Shown: positions 18,695-27,790 of the stretch, one piece after another
Position numbering within the stretch: the first letter of the stretch is position 1
Layout: the number at the start of each line of letters is the position of its first letter
Source: Candidatus Binatia bacterium
GTDB lineage: Bacteria > Desulfobacterota > Binatia > HRBIN30 > BPIQ01
Direction: 5' to 3'
Length of the DNA: 64,000 nt
Assembly (NCBI GenBank): GCA_026004195.1
Contig: BPIQ01000002.1
Location: 930,585-994,584 of the forward strand
Position numbers and translations under genes: made by a program
Notes under the pieces: generated by a model
What the model saw: the letters and a program-made list of their open reading frames with translations, nothing else
Database searches by the model: none
Told to the model about the DNA's origin: nothing

Positions 18695-19420
18695 CGGAGA
18701 GCCACGCTCTGTCGTGGCCGTTTCAAATGACACCAGCGGTCATCGAAGACGTCCGACCGTCGCGTCCCCCATCCCCGCCCCCCGGACGCGACGGAGCGCG
18801 TCCCTCCGGCATGTGCGCCCGGGACACGAGACGTCGCACGTCCTTGCAAACGCGACCCGACACGTTCATACCCCCGCCCGCTCACCGCCCGGACGCGATC
18901 GGAGGGCCACGCTCTGTCGTGGCCGTGTTCGCATGTGCCGGGGTCTGTCATTGCGGATGCCGCCGCGTCGATCCCCACCTCCCCCGGACGCGACGGAGCG
19001 CGTCCCTCCGGCACGTGCGCCCGGGACACGAGACGTCGCACGTCCTTGCAAACGCGACCCGACACGTTCATACCCCCGCCCGCTCACCGCCCGGACGCGA
19101 TCGGAGGGCCACGCTCTGTCGTGGCCGTTTCAAATGACACCAGCGGTCATCGAAGACGTCCGACCGCCACGTCCCCCATCCCCGCCCCCCGGACGCGACG
19201 GAGCGCGTCCCTCCGGCACGTGCGCCCGGGACACGAGACGTCGCACGTCCTTGCAAACGCGACCCGACACGTTCATACCCCCGCCGCTCACCGCCCGGAC
19301 GCGATCGGAGGGCCACGCTCTGTCGTGGCCGTTTCAAATGACACCAGCGGTCATCGAAGACGTCCGACCGTCGCGTCCCCCATCCCCACCCCCCGGACGC
19401 GACGGAGCGCGTCCCTCCGG
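18695..19420. repeat. Hairpin-repeat array 2 (tandem ~204-bp units)
   Basis: Type A hairpins at 18784, 18984, 19191 and 19395 (plus) alternate with type C hairpins at 18695 (variant), 18900, 19102 and 19306 (reverse). Unit lengths are 200, 207 and 204 bp. The spacers between hairpins are themselves nearly identical, for example a block containing ACGTCGCACGTCCTTGC and another with CAAATGACACCAGCGGTC. It is therefore a tandem duplication of a whole unit, not independent hairpin insertions. Open frames across it encode only repeat-derived peptides. No gene lies between 18577 and 19514. Confidence 0.93.
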
Positions 19421-19514
19421 GTGGTCCGTGTCGGCGGATGCCGCAAACGTCGATCGTCGGATGCAAACCGCCACGTCGATCACCCGCCGCCCCTGCACAC
19501 GACCGAGCGCCCAC

Positions 19515-19912
19515 CTACCCGGGGCGGTGAAGCACGGTGAAAAGAAGGCCCGCGGCGAAAAACGGCGCCCAGACGGTGGTGCCGAAACCCAAAAAGGCGA
19601 GGAGAAGACCGTAGATGGACACGGCTTCGTCGCACGCCCAGGCGACGATGTGTTCCGGGCGGAGCTCGGCTGACGGGCCGAGGCCGGAGGCTGTCCTTCC
19701 GTCGCAGCCCTGGCCCGGCGCCGGAACCAGTGAGCGAGAAAGACGTCGGCCAGCGCGAGCACGGCGAGGGCAGGCGCCAGCAGTGGGAACTCCGGATCGC
19801 CGGCCTTCGCAGGAACCAGCCACAGGGCAACCCCGAGAAAGAGAACCTGCGAGCCGAGAAAACCTGCCCAGACGAGTCTCGGAGCCCGATCCGACGATGG
19901 TTGCCGTTGCAC
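19515..19912 (-). pseudogene. Small membrane protein, frameshifted
   Basis: The N-terminal frame (start 19912) gives two hydrophobic helices: WAGFLGSQVLFLGVALWLV, and FPLLAPALAVLALADVFLAHW followed by arginines. A different frame (stop at 19515) gives the rest: PEHIVAWACDEAVSIYG, then LLLAFLGFGTTVWAPFFAAG and LLFTVLHRPG. Joined, they make a four-helix protein of about 130 residues that I do not recognise. The switch falls between about 19650 and 19710. It is convergent with nothing and lies directly downstream of array 2. Confidence 0.65.
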
Positions 19913-19940
19913 GCCCCTACCTCCTACCGGTTCCGCCGCG

Positions 19941-21077
19941 TCACGCGCCGCTGTCTTCGGCCCGACGGCGCGATCGGAGCGCGTCGAGGTCGATGCCGTA
20001 AAGCTCGGCCGCGTTCTTCGAAAGGATGTGCTCCCTCTGTTCTTCGGTCAGATCGGCCGCATGTTCCCGCAAAAGCTCTTGCGACCAGGGCCACGTCGAA
20101 TCGCTGTGGGGAAAATCGTTCGCCCAGAGAAGCCGCTTCCAGTTCATGAGGTTCGCCGTCCGGAAGGCCACCCAGTCGTCCTGGAAAGTCGTGTAGATGC
20201 ACTCGGCGAAGTACTCCGACGGCAGGCGGCGAAGCTCCTGGCCTGCCGGAAGCCAGTTGCGGTGTCTCTTGTAGGCGTGGTCCATGCGGTAGAGGAAGTG
20301 GGGAACCCAACCGGCATCGGCTTCGACGCAGACGACCCGGAGGCCCGGCACGCGCTCGAAGACGCCTCCGAGCACCATCATCCCCATGATGTCCTGGCAG
20401 CCGCGGATCACGGAAAGAAAGGCGTTCATCCGGGGACCCCGGGGCAACTTGTCCCGGGTGGTGAGAATGTGAAACGACAGCGGAAGGCCGAGATCCACGG
20501 CCGCGCGGTAGAAATCGTCGTAGGCGGGCGAGTCGTAATCCTCGACAGCGGGCTCTCCCGGCATCATCACACCGCGCAGGCCGAGTTCCCGGATGCGTTC
20601 CAGGTCGCGGATCCCTTCCTCCGGAGACCGCATGGCCGTCTGGCCAATCCCGACGAGCCGCTCGGGATCCGCGGAGCAGAACTCGGCGATCCAGCGGTTG
20701 TAGGCATCGAAGCAAGCTTTCTTGTAGTCGAAGTCGCGGTGGTTGCAGATCGCCATCCCGATGGTCGGGTAGAGAATCTCGGCCGCGACACCGTCGCGCT
20801 CCTGGTCGCGCAGCCTCGCTTCGGGGTCCCACCCGCCGCGGTGGAGTTCCTCGAACCGGACACCCGCGAGCCGAATTTCCTCGGGCGGTTTTCCGGCTGC
20901 CGCGACGATGCCCAGCGGCACGGGCTGCTTCATCCCCTCGATCACATAGAGGTCGCCCACGCCTTCGACGAACTCGACGTGAGGCGCTTTCTCGCGCCAC
21001 ACCGGCTCCATGTAGTCCCGGTAGAGGTTCGGAGGCTCCGTGACGTGGGAATCCGCGGAAACGACCGGAAAATTCAT
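19941..21077 (-). CDS. Amidohydrolase 2 family metal-dependent hydrolase
   Basis: The 378-residue protein is of the amidohydrolase_2 (TIM-barrel, 2-pyrone-dicarboxylate lactonase/ACMSD-like) type. An N-terminal DSHVTEP metal motif, GLPLSFHI in the barrel, VCVEADAGWVP, and LLWANDFPHSDSTWP at the end supply the metal ligands. Substrates of this subfamily in soil bacteria are ring-cleavage products or related carboxylates; none is readable here. The ATG at 21077 overlaps the stop of the upstream amidohydrolase gene by 4 bp, so both are one operon. Confidence 0.88.
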   Translation of the reverse strand: MNFPVVSADSHVTEPPNLYRDYMEPVWREKAPHVEFVEGVGDLYVIEGMKQPVPLGIVAAAGKPPEEIRLAGVRFEELHRGGWDPEARLRDQERDGVAAEILYPTIGMAICNHRDFDYKKACFDAYNRWIAEFCSADPERLVGIGQTAMRSPEEGIRDLERIRELGLRGVMMPGEPAVEDYDSPAYDDFYRAAVDLGLPLSFHILTTRDKLPRGPRMNAFLSVIRGCQDIMGMMVLGGVFERVPGLRVVCVEADAGWVPHFLYRMDHAYKRHRNWLPAGQELRRLPSEYFAECIYTTFQDDWVAFRTANLMNWKRLLWANDFPHSDSTWPWSQELLREHAADLTEEQREHILSKNAAELYGIDLDALRSRRRAEDSGA

Positions 21078-22750
21078 CCCCTTCCTCCTCGCAGAACCCT
21101 GCCGGGGAGCCGACCTCCGGGGTCGAGGACGTCCTTACCGTCTTCCCGTAGAACGACCCCGTTCACCAGGACCGCGCGGATGCCGGAAGCGTCCGAGACG
21201 AGCCGGTCGGCACCGCCCGGGAAGTCGTACACGCGCCGCAAGGGAGAACAACCGACGGTTTCCGGGTCGAAGACCGTGATGTCGGCCGCCTGCCCCACCG
21301 CGAGCCGACCCCGGTCGCGAATCCCGAAAATCTCCGCACACCTCGACGTGAGAAGCCGCACCGCCTGCTCCCACGTGAGCACGTTCTTTTCCCGAACCCA
21401 GTGGCCGAGGAGGTACGTCGGCGCGCAGGCGTCGCAGAGCTGGCTCGCGTGAGCCCCGGCATCGGAAAGGCCGAGCATCGTGGACGGATGGGTGAGCAGC
21501 TCCGCCACGGCCCTCTCGTCCGTGTTCAGGATCGGCATCCGGAACCGCGCCTCGAGGTTCGAGGCGAGTGCCAGGTCGAGCGCCAGGTCGACCGGGTGGA
21601 CGCCTCGCTCGGAAGCCACCTGGGCGAGATTCCGCTCGGCGAGCTCGGGCCGGGACGGACAATCGGCAATCACGGTTTCTTCCCAGCGCCCCGCGAAGAC
21701 CCCGCCGCCTTCGCGGAAGGCTCTCCGGAAGTCGGGATCGGCGTAGATGCGCTTTTTCCCCTCGAGGTCGGCCGCCGACACCGGCCGAAAGATCGACATG
21801 CTCTCGAACGGAAAAGGCGCCTTGAACTGGAACTCGAACATGAGAGGCCGACAGGACACCTGCGGGACGACCTGGATTCCCTCGGCCTGGAGCTTCGCGG
21901 ATTCCTCGAGGACGTGTCGGTGACCGTCCGGCCCGAGCATCCCCGCAAGAAGCGCCGTCCAGCTCACGGGACGAGACGTCCTCCGGTAGATCTCGGCGAA
22001 CTGTGGGAGGAAAAACCCGGCCCCGACAGTCGCCTGCATCGTGCCGAAGCCCGCCTCCCCGAGGCATCCGGCGAGCGTCCCGATCTCCTCGAGCGAAGCC
22101 GCGCGGCTCGGCACCGGACGGCCCGCGTACCCCACGTGGGTCGGCGACTTGGACGTCGCGAACCCGACCGCCCCGGCGCGGAGAGCCTCCGCCACGATTC
22201 GGCGCATGGTCTCGATTTCCTCGGGGGTCGCTTCCCTTTCCGTCGCCTCCTCACCCATCACGTAGAGCCGCACGGGCGTGTGCCCCACCATCGCGCCCAC
22301 GTTGATCGCCACGCCGCGCCGTTCGAGCGCGTCGAGGTACTCGGGGAAAGTCTCGAACGGCCAGTCTTCGCCGAGCCCCGCAAACAGGGCGTCGAGCGAC
22401 ATCCCCTCCACGTTCTCGAGAGTTCTGAGCACGAGCTCTCGATGCTCGGGACGCGTCGGCGCGATCCCGAACCCGCAGTTCCCCATGATCACGGTCGTGA
22501 CGCCGTGCCAGGGCGAGATCGTGAGCATCGGATCCCAGAGAATCTGCGCATCGTAGTGCGTGTGGACGTCGAGAAATCCCGGCGCGACCATGGCTCCGCT
22601 CGCGTCGATCGTCCGGCTCGCCCGGCCGCGCACCTCGCCCACGGCAGCGATCTTCCCGGCCCGAATTCCCACGTCGCCCCTCCGGGCCGGGGCGCCCGTC
22701 CCGTCCACCAGAACGCCGCCGCGGATCACGACATCGAACTCTTCGGTCAT
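21074..22750 (-). CDS. D-aminoacylase/N-acyl-D-amino-acid deacylase family amidohydrolase
   Basis: The 558-residue protein has the amidohydrolase_3 layout. An N-terminal beta-sandwich (GGVLVDGTGAPARRGDVGI) is followed by the HxH metal motif DVHTHYDAQILWDP near residue 61, and SPWHGVTTVIMGNCG. A late LSDAGAHASQLCD and the C-terminal sandwich ending LPGRVLRGG complete it. The family removes N-acyl groups from D-amino acids or acts on related amides in the cytoplasm. The homology starts at MTEEFDVVIRGG, supporting the ATG at 22750. It is translationally coupled to the following amidohydrolase_2 gene. Confidence 0.88.
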   Translation of the reverse strand: MTEEFDVVIRGGVLVDGTGAPARRGDVGIRAGKIAAVGEVRGRASRTIDASGAMVAPGFLDVHTHYDAQILWDPMLTISPWHGVTTVIMGNCGFGIAPTRPEHRELVLRTLENVEGMSLDALFAGLGEDWPFETFPEYLDALERRGVAINVGAMVGHTPVRLYVMGEEATEREATPEEIETMRRIVAEALRAGAVGFATSKSPTHVGYAGRPVPSRAASLEEIGTLAGCLGEAGFGTMQATVGAGFFLPQFAEIYRRTSRPVSWTALLAGMLGPDGHRHVLEESAKLQAEGIQVVPQVSCRPLMFEFQFKAPFPFESMSIFRPVSAADLEGKKRIYADPDFRRAFREGGGVFAGRWEETVIADCPSRPELAERNLAQVASERGVHPVDLALDLALASNLEARFRMPILNTDERAVAELLTHPSTMLGLSDAGAHASQLCDACAPTYLLGHWVREKNVLTWEQAVRLLTSRCAEIFGIRDRGRLAVGQAADITVFDPETVGCSPLRRVYDFPGGADRLVSDASGIRAVLVNGVVLREDGKDVLDPGGRLPGRVLRGGRG

Positions 22751-22889
22751 GGTTCGGAAACCTCGCGAATGTTTTCGCCGCCCCTCCGCAAGCTTTCACC
22801 ACCGCTGCCAGCTGAGCAAACCGGGCCCGGGGAGGTCAAGGACTTACGCCGGTCGGCGCGGGTCGCTTCTTCCCGTACCCTCGCCGCTT

Positions 22890-23813
22890 TCATCCCTTGA
22901 AGGTGCTCCTTCCGGCGTCGCCGAAAGGCTCGTCCCGCTCGCGTACCGCCTGCTTGAAGCCCACCTCCGCGGCCCGGCGCTGGAAGGCGTAGCCTTCGCG
23001 CGTGTGCCGGGCGATTCCGTCGAAAAAGGTGCCCAGGATCTGCGCCGTGGGGAGAGCGGCCAGGATCGCCTGGTTCAGGAGAAGCTTCATCATGACGAGC
23101 TGGTTCACGGGAAGTCGGGCCACCCGCTGGAGCAAAGTCTCGAACCGCTCGTCGAGCTTCTCCGGCGGCGCGCACTCGACCGCAAGGCCCCACTCCACGG
23201 CCTCGCGCCCGTCGAGACAGTCTCCGGTGAAGAGAAGGCGCTTCGCCTTCTCGAGCCCGATCCGAAAAGCCCAGAGCGCCGTCGTCGGCGAGCCCCAGAC
23301 GCGTGCCGGCGGATATCCGATCTTCGCATCTTCGGCGATCACGATCATGTCGCTGCAAAGTGCCATGTCGGTCCCTCCGCCGACGCAAAAGCCGTGGACC
23401 TTACACAAAACGGGCTTGTTCGCGTAAAAAAGGCTCATGAATCCGCGCACGTTGCGCGACATCATCTGGTAGTCGACCACGGGATCCCAGACCTCTTCGG
23501 GGTCGTGGTTCCGTGCAATCACGCCAGGATCGAGAGGCGAGCCGGAAAGTCCCTCGCGCTCGGGGCTCGACGGCTCCCGTGCCGCGTGCATCCTCTCCGC
23601 GCTCGCGACGAGATCGTAGCCCGCACAAAAGCCCGGGCCGTTTCCGGAGAGCGCGATCACGTGAACGCGCGGGTCGAGGTCGGCCCTCTCCACGCAGGCC
23701 TCGAGCTCGCGCGGCATCCCGAGCGTGATCGCGTTCCCCCGCTCGGGACGGTCGAGCGTGATCCGCGCGATCCGTCCCGTCACCTCGTAGGTCATCGTCT
23801 CGAGTTTTTCCAT
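22890..23813 (-). CDS. Enoyl-CoA hydratase/isomerase family protein
   Basis: This 307-residue crotonase-fold protein shows RPERGNAITLGM, the first oxyanion block GFCAGYDL, an insertion of about 40 residues, and the second block HGFCVGGGTDMALCSD. The latter is followed by IGYPPARVWGSPTT. The insertion and the C-terminal FFDGIARHTREG are typical of longer enoyl-CoA hydratases of steroid- or terpenoid-type degradation, but the substrate is not readable. The ATG at 23813 has GGGGAGG just upstream; the open frame extends to 24077 without homology. Confidence 0.88.
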   Translation of the reverse strand: MEKLETMTYEVTGRIARITLDRPERGNAITLGMPRELEACVERADLDPRVHVIALSGNGPGFCAGYDLVASAERMHAAREPSSPEREGLSGSPLDPGVIARNHDPEEVWDPVVDYQMMSRNVRGFMSLFYANKPVLCKVHGFCVGGGTDMALCSDMIVIAEDAKIGYPPARVWGSPTTALWAFRIGLEKAKRLLFTGDCLDGREAVEWGLAVECAPPEKLDERFETLLQRVARLPVNQLVMMKLLLNQAILAALPTAQILGTFFDGIARHTREGYAFQRRAAEVGFKQAVRERDEPFGDAGRSTFKG

Positions 23814-24086
23814 GACCTCCCCCTTTCGTGGTGTTCCGGCGCCGTCTCTTACGAAATCCGGCCTGCCCGGGGTGCCAACGTAGCGCTTTCCGGAGAGAAA
23901 AACGAAGACCCCGAGACATCGATCCGTCGCGGTGACCCGACGGGAGAGCAAGCGCTTCGGCGTCGGTCGCAGGGTGGAGGACACCGTGGTATCGAGCCGA
24001 GCCCCGCGCGATGCCACCTCTGCGCCGTGAGACGAAGGGCTCCGCGCGCCCTTGCAGCTCGGACGCCCTTGGGACACAAGGGATAC

Positions 24087-25166
24087 GTGGCCGCAGAAAC
24101 CGAGCTCGACGTCGAGAAGATTCGGGAATTCGCGCGGCGGGTTTTCACGTTTCTCGGGGACGCCGCCATTGCGGCGACGATCTACCTGGGAGACCGGCTC
24201 GACCTCTACCGAGCGCTCGACGGCGCGGGGAGCGTCACGAGCTCCGAGCTAGCCGAGAAAACCGGGCTTTCCGAGCGCTGGGTCCGCGAATGGCTGCGGG
24301 CGCAGGCGGCGGCGGGCCTCGTCCGGTACGACGGAAGCGAGCGCTTCTCTCTCGCGCCCGAAGCCGCCTGGGTGCTCGCGAAGGAAACGAGTCCGGCTTT
24401 TCTCGCCGGGGGCTTCGCCCAGCTCCCCGCTCTTCTCGGGGTTCTCGAAAAACTCCCGCAGTCGTTCCGCACGGGCCTGGGCTACCCCTACGATGCCCTC
24501 GGCGAAACGGGAGCCGAAGGCGTGGAGCGCCTCCTCGGTCCCTGGTTCCGGACCATGCTCGTGCCCACGGTGCTGCCGCTGCTCGACGGCGTGGTGGAAA
24601 AGCTTTCCCGGGGCGCACGGGTCGCGGACGTCGGGTGCGGAGCCGGGATCGCTCTCCTCGAGCTGGCCAAGGCGTTTCCCCGCTCCGAATTCCACGGCTA
24701 CGAAATTTCGGACCATGCCCTCGAGCGAGCCGAGCGCCATCGCGCCGAAGCCGGGGTCTCGAACGTATTTTTCCACAAGGCCCGAGCCGAAGATCTCCCC
24801 GCGGAGTCCCGGTTCGATCTGGTGACCGCCTTCGACTGCCTCCACGACATGACCGACCCCGCGGGGGCTTGCCGGGCCGTCCGTCGCGCGATCGCCGAGG
24901 ACGGGACCTTCCTCGTCGCCGACGTCAAGGCGAAACCGTCTTTCGAGGAAAACCTGGCCGAGAATCCCTACGCGGGCGCGCTCTACAGCTTTTCCATCCT
25001 GGCCTGCCTCTCTTCGGCCCTTTCGGAACCGGGCGGCGCCGGACTCGGGACCCTCGGCTTTCCCGAACCCGTCGCGCGGAAGATGATGCAAGAGGCGGGT
25101 TTCCGCCGCTTCCGGAGGCTGGACGTGGACAACCCCTTCCAGGCTTTCTACGAGGTACGGCCTTGA
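24087..25166 (+). CDS. SAM-dependent methyltransferase with winged-helix N-terminal domain
   Basis: The 359-residue protein has an N-terminal dimerisation/winged-helix region ([18 protein letters not shown] near residue 53) and a class I methyltransferase core. Motif I is [16 protein letters not shown] near residue 178, followed by [14 protein letters not shown] and [12 protein letters not shown]. This is the Rv2258c-like layout. The acceptor is unknown. The GTG at 24087 is preceded by AAGGG; the open frame reaches far upstream antisense to the enoyl-CoA hydratase. It heads a plus-strand run with GST, phosphotransferase and a small protein. Confidence 0.87.
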   Translation: MAAETELDVEKIREFARRVFTFLGDAAIAATIYLGDRLDLYRALDGAGSVTSSELAEKTGLSERWVREWLRAQAAAGLVRYDGSERFSLAPEAAWVLAKETSPAFLAGGFAQLPALLGVLEKLPQSFRTGLGYPYDALGETGAEGVERLLGPWFRTMLVPTVLPLLDGVVEKLSRGARVADVGCGAGIALLELAKAFPRSEFHGYEISDHALERAERHRAEAGVSNVFFHKARAEDLPAESRFDLVTAFDCLHDMTDPAGACRAVRRAIAEDGTFLVADVKAKPSFEENLAENPYAGALYSFSILACLSSALSEPGGAGLGTLGFPEPVARKMMQEAGFRRFRRLDVDNPFQAFYEVRP

Positions 25167-25197
25167 ACGGAAGCCCGAACAAGAAGGAGCGAGAGCC

Positions 25198-25869
25198 ATG
25201 ATCGAACTCTACACGGCACCGACACCCAACGGCTGGAAGGTTTCCATCGCGCTCGAAGAAATGGAACTTCCCTACACCGTCCGGCCGATCGACCTCCTCG
25301 AAGGCGAGCAGAAGCAGGAGTGGTACCTCGAGCTCAACCCGAACGGTCGTATCCCCACGATCGTCGACCACGACAACGACGACTTCGTCGTGTTCGAGTC
25401 CGGTGCGATTCTTCTCTATCTCGCCGAGAAAACGGGCAAGTTGATTCCCTCCGACCCGAAGGGACGTTCCCGCGTGGTGCAGTGGCTCATGTTCCAGATG
25501 GGCGGCATCGGCCCCATGATGGGGCAGGCGAACGTCTTCTACCGTTACGCTCCCGTCAAGCTCGACTACGCGATCCAGCGCTACCAGAGGGAGTGCCGCC
25601 GGCTCTTCGAAGTCCTCGACCGTCAGCTCGGAAAGCACGAGTACCTGGCGGGCGAGTACTCCATCGCCGACATCGCGAACTGGAGTTGGGTGCACACCTA
25701 CGAATGGTCCGGGGTTTCCGTCGAGGGGCTCACGAACCTCCAGCGCTGGCTCGACGCCATCGCAGCGCGACCCGCGGTGCAAAAGGGGCGCCGAGTGCCA
25801 CCGAGACCCGAACGCAAGGAGACGACCCCCGAAGAATTCGCGCGGCAGGCGCAAAAGCTGCTCGTCTGA
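25198..25869 (+). CDS. Glutathione S-transferase, YfcG/Ure2p-like
   Basis: The 223-residue protein has the thioredoxin-fold N-terminal domain. It starts [20 protein letters not shown], with [13 protein letters not shown] (cis-proline) and [15 protein letters not shown] (glutathione-binding). An all-helical C-terminal domain with [11 protein letters not shown] follows. This matches the Nu-class/Ure2p-like bacterial GSTs, which reduce disulfides or peroxides or conjugate glutathione. A glutathione reductase gene is also present at 39.8 kb. SD sequence AAGGAG lies ahead of the ATG. Confidence 0.92.
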   Translation: MIELYTAPTPNGWKVSIALEEMELPYTVRPIDLLEGEQKQEWYLELNPNGRIPTIVDHDNDDFVVFESGAILLYLAEKTGKLIPSDPKGRSRVVQWLMFQMGGIGPMMGQANVFYRYAPVKLDYAIQRYQRECRRLFEVLDRQLGKHEYLAGEYSIADIANWSWVHTYEWSGVSVEGLTNLQRWLDAIAARPAVQKGRRVPPRPERKETTPEEFARQAQKLLV

Positions 25870-25871
25870 CC

Positions 25872-26903
25872 GTGGAATTTCGGGAGCGAATCGCCCGCTA
25901 CCTCGAGACGAAGCTACCCGACTGCCGAAACGTCGAAGTCGAGAACCTCGTCCGCATCCCCGGAGGTGCTTCGCGAGAGACGTGGTCCGTGGACGTCCGC
26001 TGGACGGACGGAAGCGGCACCGTCCGCCGGCAGGGGCTCGTTTTCCGGTGCGACCCGCCGGCGAGCCTCGTTCGGTCCCGGCGCGAAGTGGAGTTCGCGT
26101 TCTATCGCTCGTTCTACGGTTCCCGCGTGCCCGTACCCCGCCCTCTCTGGCTCGAGACCGAGCCCGGGGGGCTCGAGAGGCCCTTTTTCGTCATGGAGCG
26201 CGTCGACGGCTGCGAGTCGGACTTCCAGAAGCTCCTCGAGCCCGACTTCGCCCCGCACCGCGAAGCTCTCGCCGAGCGGATGTACTCGATCCTCGGGGAA
26301 ATCGCGAAGACACCGATCGAAAACCTCCCCGCGGCAGAGGTGGTCGACATCCCCGACGCTTCCTCCTGCTGGAGGCTGGAGCTCGACTTCTGGGAAAGGA
26401 CGATCGACGAAAACGAGCTCGAGCCCCAACCCATCGCGCGCGCGGCCATCCGCTGGTTGCGACGGCATCCTCCTCCCGCGGCCCAGCGGGTAAGCGTGGT
26501 CCACGGCGATTACAGGACCGGGAATTTCCTCTATCGCGGTGCCGAAATCCACGCGATCCTCGACTGGGAAATGGCACACTTCGGCGACCCACTCGAGGAC
26601 CTGGCCTGGTCACTCATGCGGTCCTGGCAGTGGGCGCGTGACGGCAAAGCCGGGGGGATCGTCGAGCGGGAGAAGGCCATCGCCATCTGGGAGAGGGAGA
26701 GTGGACTTCGGGCTGACCCCGCAGCCTTGCACTGGTGGGAGGTCCTCGCCTGTGTGAAGGCACAGGGGATCTGGCTCACGGGAGCGCGGGTTTACCAGCT
26801 GGGCGAAGCCCGTGACGTGATCCTGGCCTTCACCTCCTACTGGCTCATGAACGCCCAGGATCGGTTTCTTCTCGAGGCACTCGGGAGGCTCGGCCCCGTA
26901 TGA
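25872..26903 (+). CDS. Phosphotransferase (APH-like) family protein
   Basis: The 343-residue product is an aminoglycoside-phosphotransferase-fold protein of the acyl-CoA-dehydrogenase-associated type (ACAD10/11-like). It has an IPGGASRETW nucleotide loop, MERVDG hinge, VVHGDYRTGNFL catalytic loop near residue 206 and AILDWEMAHFGDP metal loop. Neighbouring enoyl-CoA hydratases and acyl-CoA ligase fit a lipid- or hydroxyacyl-CoA role rather than antibiotic resistance; this is inference. The GTG at 25872 begins 2 bp after the GST stop, and its stop overlaps the next gene's start by 4 bp. Confidence 0.87.
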   Translation: MEFRERIARYLETKLPDCRNVEVENLVRIPGGASRETWSVDVRWTDGSGTVRRQGLVFRCDPPASLVRSRREVEFAFYRSFYGSRVPVPRPLWLETEPGGLERPFFVMERVDGCESDFQKLLEPDFAPHREALAERMYSILGEIAKTPIENLPAAEVVDIPDASSCWRLELDFWERTIDENELEPQPIARAAIRWLRRHPPPAAQRVSVVHGDYRTGNFLYRGAEIHAILDWEMAHFGDPLEDLAWSLMRSWQWARDGKAGGIVEREKAIAIWERESGLRADPAALHWWEVLACVKAQGIWLTGARVYQLGEARDVILAFTSYWLMNAQDRFLLEALGRLGPV

Positions 26904-27346
26904 CGCCGGACGTTCCCACCGTGCTGGCTGGACTTTCCCACACGTTTCTTTTCGAGCTCGCACCGGAGCTTCGCTCTCCTCATGCGCAGCAGAGCGCTCG
27001 CCTCGGGGCGATTCTTCTGCTCATGGTCGCACAGGAATTCGATCGCGCAGCCGAGCGCCTCACCGAAGAGAACCGGGCCGTCGAAGAGCTTCTCCGCGAA
27101 GGCCGTCGCTTGCCGCTCGAGCCCTCGTTGTGCGAGGAAATCGAGGCGACGCTTCGCGGCTTTGCTTCTTCGCTCCGAGTTTCCGACCTTCGCCGCCGAA
27201 ACCGAGAATTGCGGGGCGTGCTCCTCCGCCTTCACGAAGCGGTGGAGCTCCTCGAGGGGAGCGAGGCCCGGGAGGTCGAAGAAAAAATCTGGGAGGAACT
27301 CCGGCGGTCCGTGGAAAGACGACGGCTCGACCTCGAAGCCGCGTGA
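26900..27346 (+). CDS. Small helical protein, unknown function
   Basis: The 148-residue protein is not recognised. It is predicted helical, leucine- and glutamate-rich, with a short hydrophobic stretch LGAILLLMVAQEF near residue 36 and a coiled-coil-like C-terminal half. Its ATG overlaps the stop of the phosphotransferase gene (ATGA), so it is almost certainly translated. In several genomes ACAD-associated phosphotransferase genes are followed by a small helical gene of this size, so it may be a partner protein; that is inference. Confidence 0.75.
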   Translation: MTPDVPTVLAGLSHTFLFELAPELRSPHAQQSARLGAILLLMVAQEFDRAAERLTEENRAVEELLREGRRLPLEPSLCEEIEATLRGFASSLRVSDLRRRNRELRGVLLRLHEAVELLEGSEAREVEEKIWEELRRSVERRRLDLEAA

Positions 27347-27351
27347 CCCCC

Positions 27352-27767
27352 GGACGCGACGGAGCGCGTCCCTCCGGCCGGCCGTGTTCGCCGATGCCGT
27401 GGACGTCGATCCCCGGATGCGAAGGGTCACGTCGATTACTCCCGCCCCCCCGGACGCGACGGAGCGCGTCCCTCCGGCTGGCCGTGTTCGCCAATGGCGG
27501 GAACGTCGATCCCCGCATGCGAAGGGTCACGTCGATTACCCCGCCCCCCCGGACGCGACGGAGCGCGTCCCTCCGGCCGGCCGTGTTCGCCGATGCCGTG
27601 GACGCCGATCCCCGGATGCGAAGGGTCGTCGTTCTTCCGCCCCCCGGACGCGACGGAGCGCGTCCGTCCGGCCGGCCGTGTTCGCCGATGCCGTGGACGC
27701 CGATCCCCGGATGCGAAAAGTCGTCGTTCTTCCGCCCCCCCGGACGCGACGGAGCGCGTCCCTCCGG
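27352..27767 (+). repeat. Hairpin-repeat array 3 (five type A hairpins, ~97-bp units)
   Basis: Five type A hairpins, all plus strand, start at 27352, 27452, 27551, 27646 and 27742, spaced 100, 99, 95 and 96 bp. The spacer contains GCCGTGTTCGCCGATGCCG and a GGATGCGAAGGGTC-like block in each unit. The fourth copy has one change (CGTCCGTCCGG). There are no type B or C hairpins here. It fills the interval between the small helical gene and the CrtC-like gene (27347-27790), which holds no gene. Confidence 0.94.
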
Positions 27768-27790
27768 CACGAAGGCGATGCCGCGCCGGG

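Noticed and set aside
18655-19673. Open frames over the repeat arrays encoding RDGARPSG- or EGRAPSRPG-like peptides
   Set aside because: The peptides derive from all frames of the hairpin DNA and lack start signals; they reflect repeats without stops, not proteins.
27352-27767. Regularly spaced repeats as a CRISPR array
   Set aside because: The spacers are themselves repeated and related, the hairpins are 26 bp in ~97-bp units, and no cas gene is in the window.
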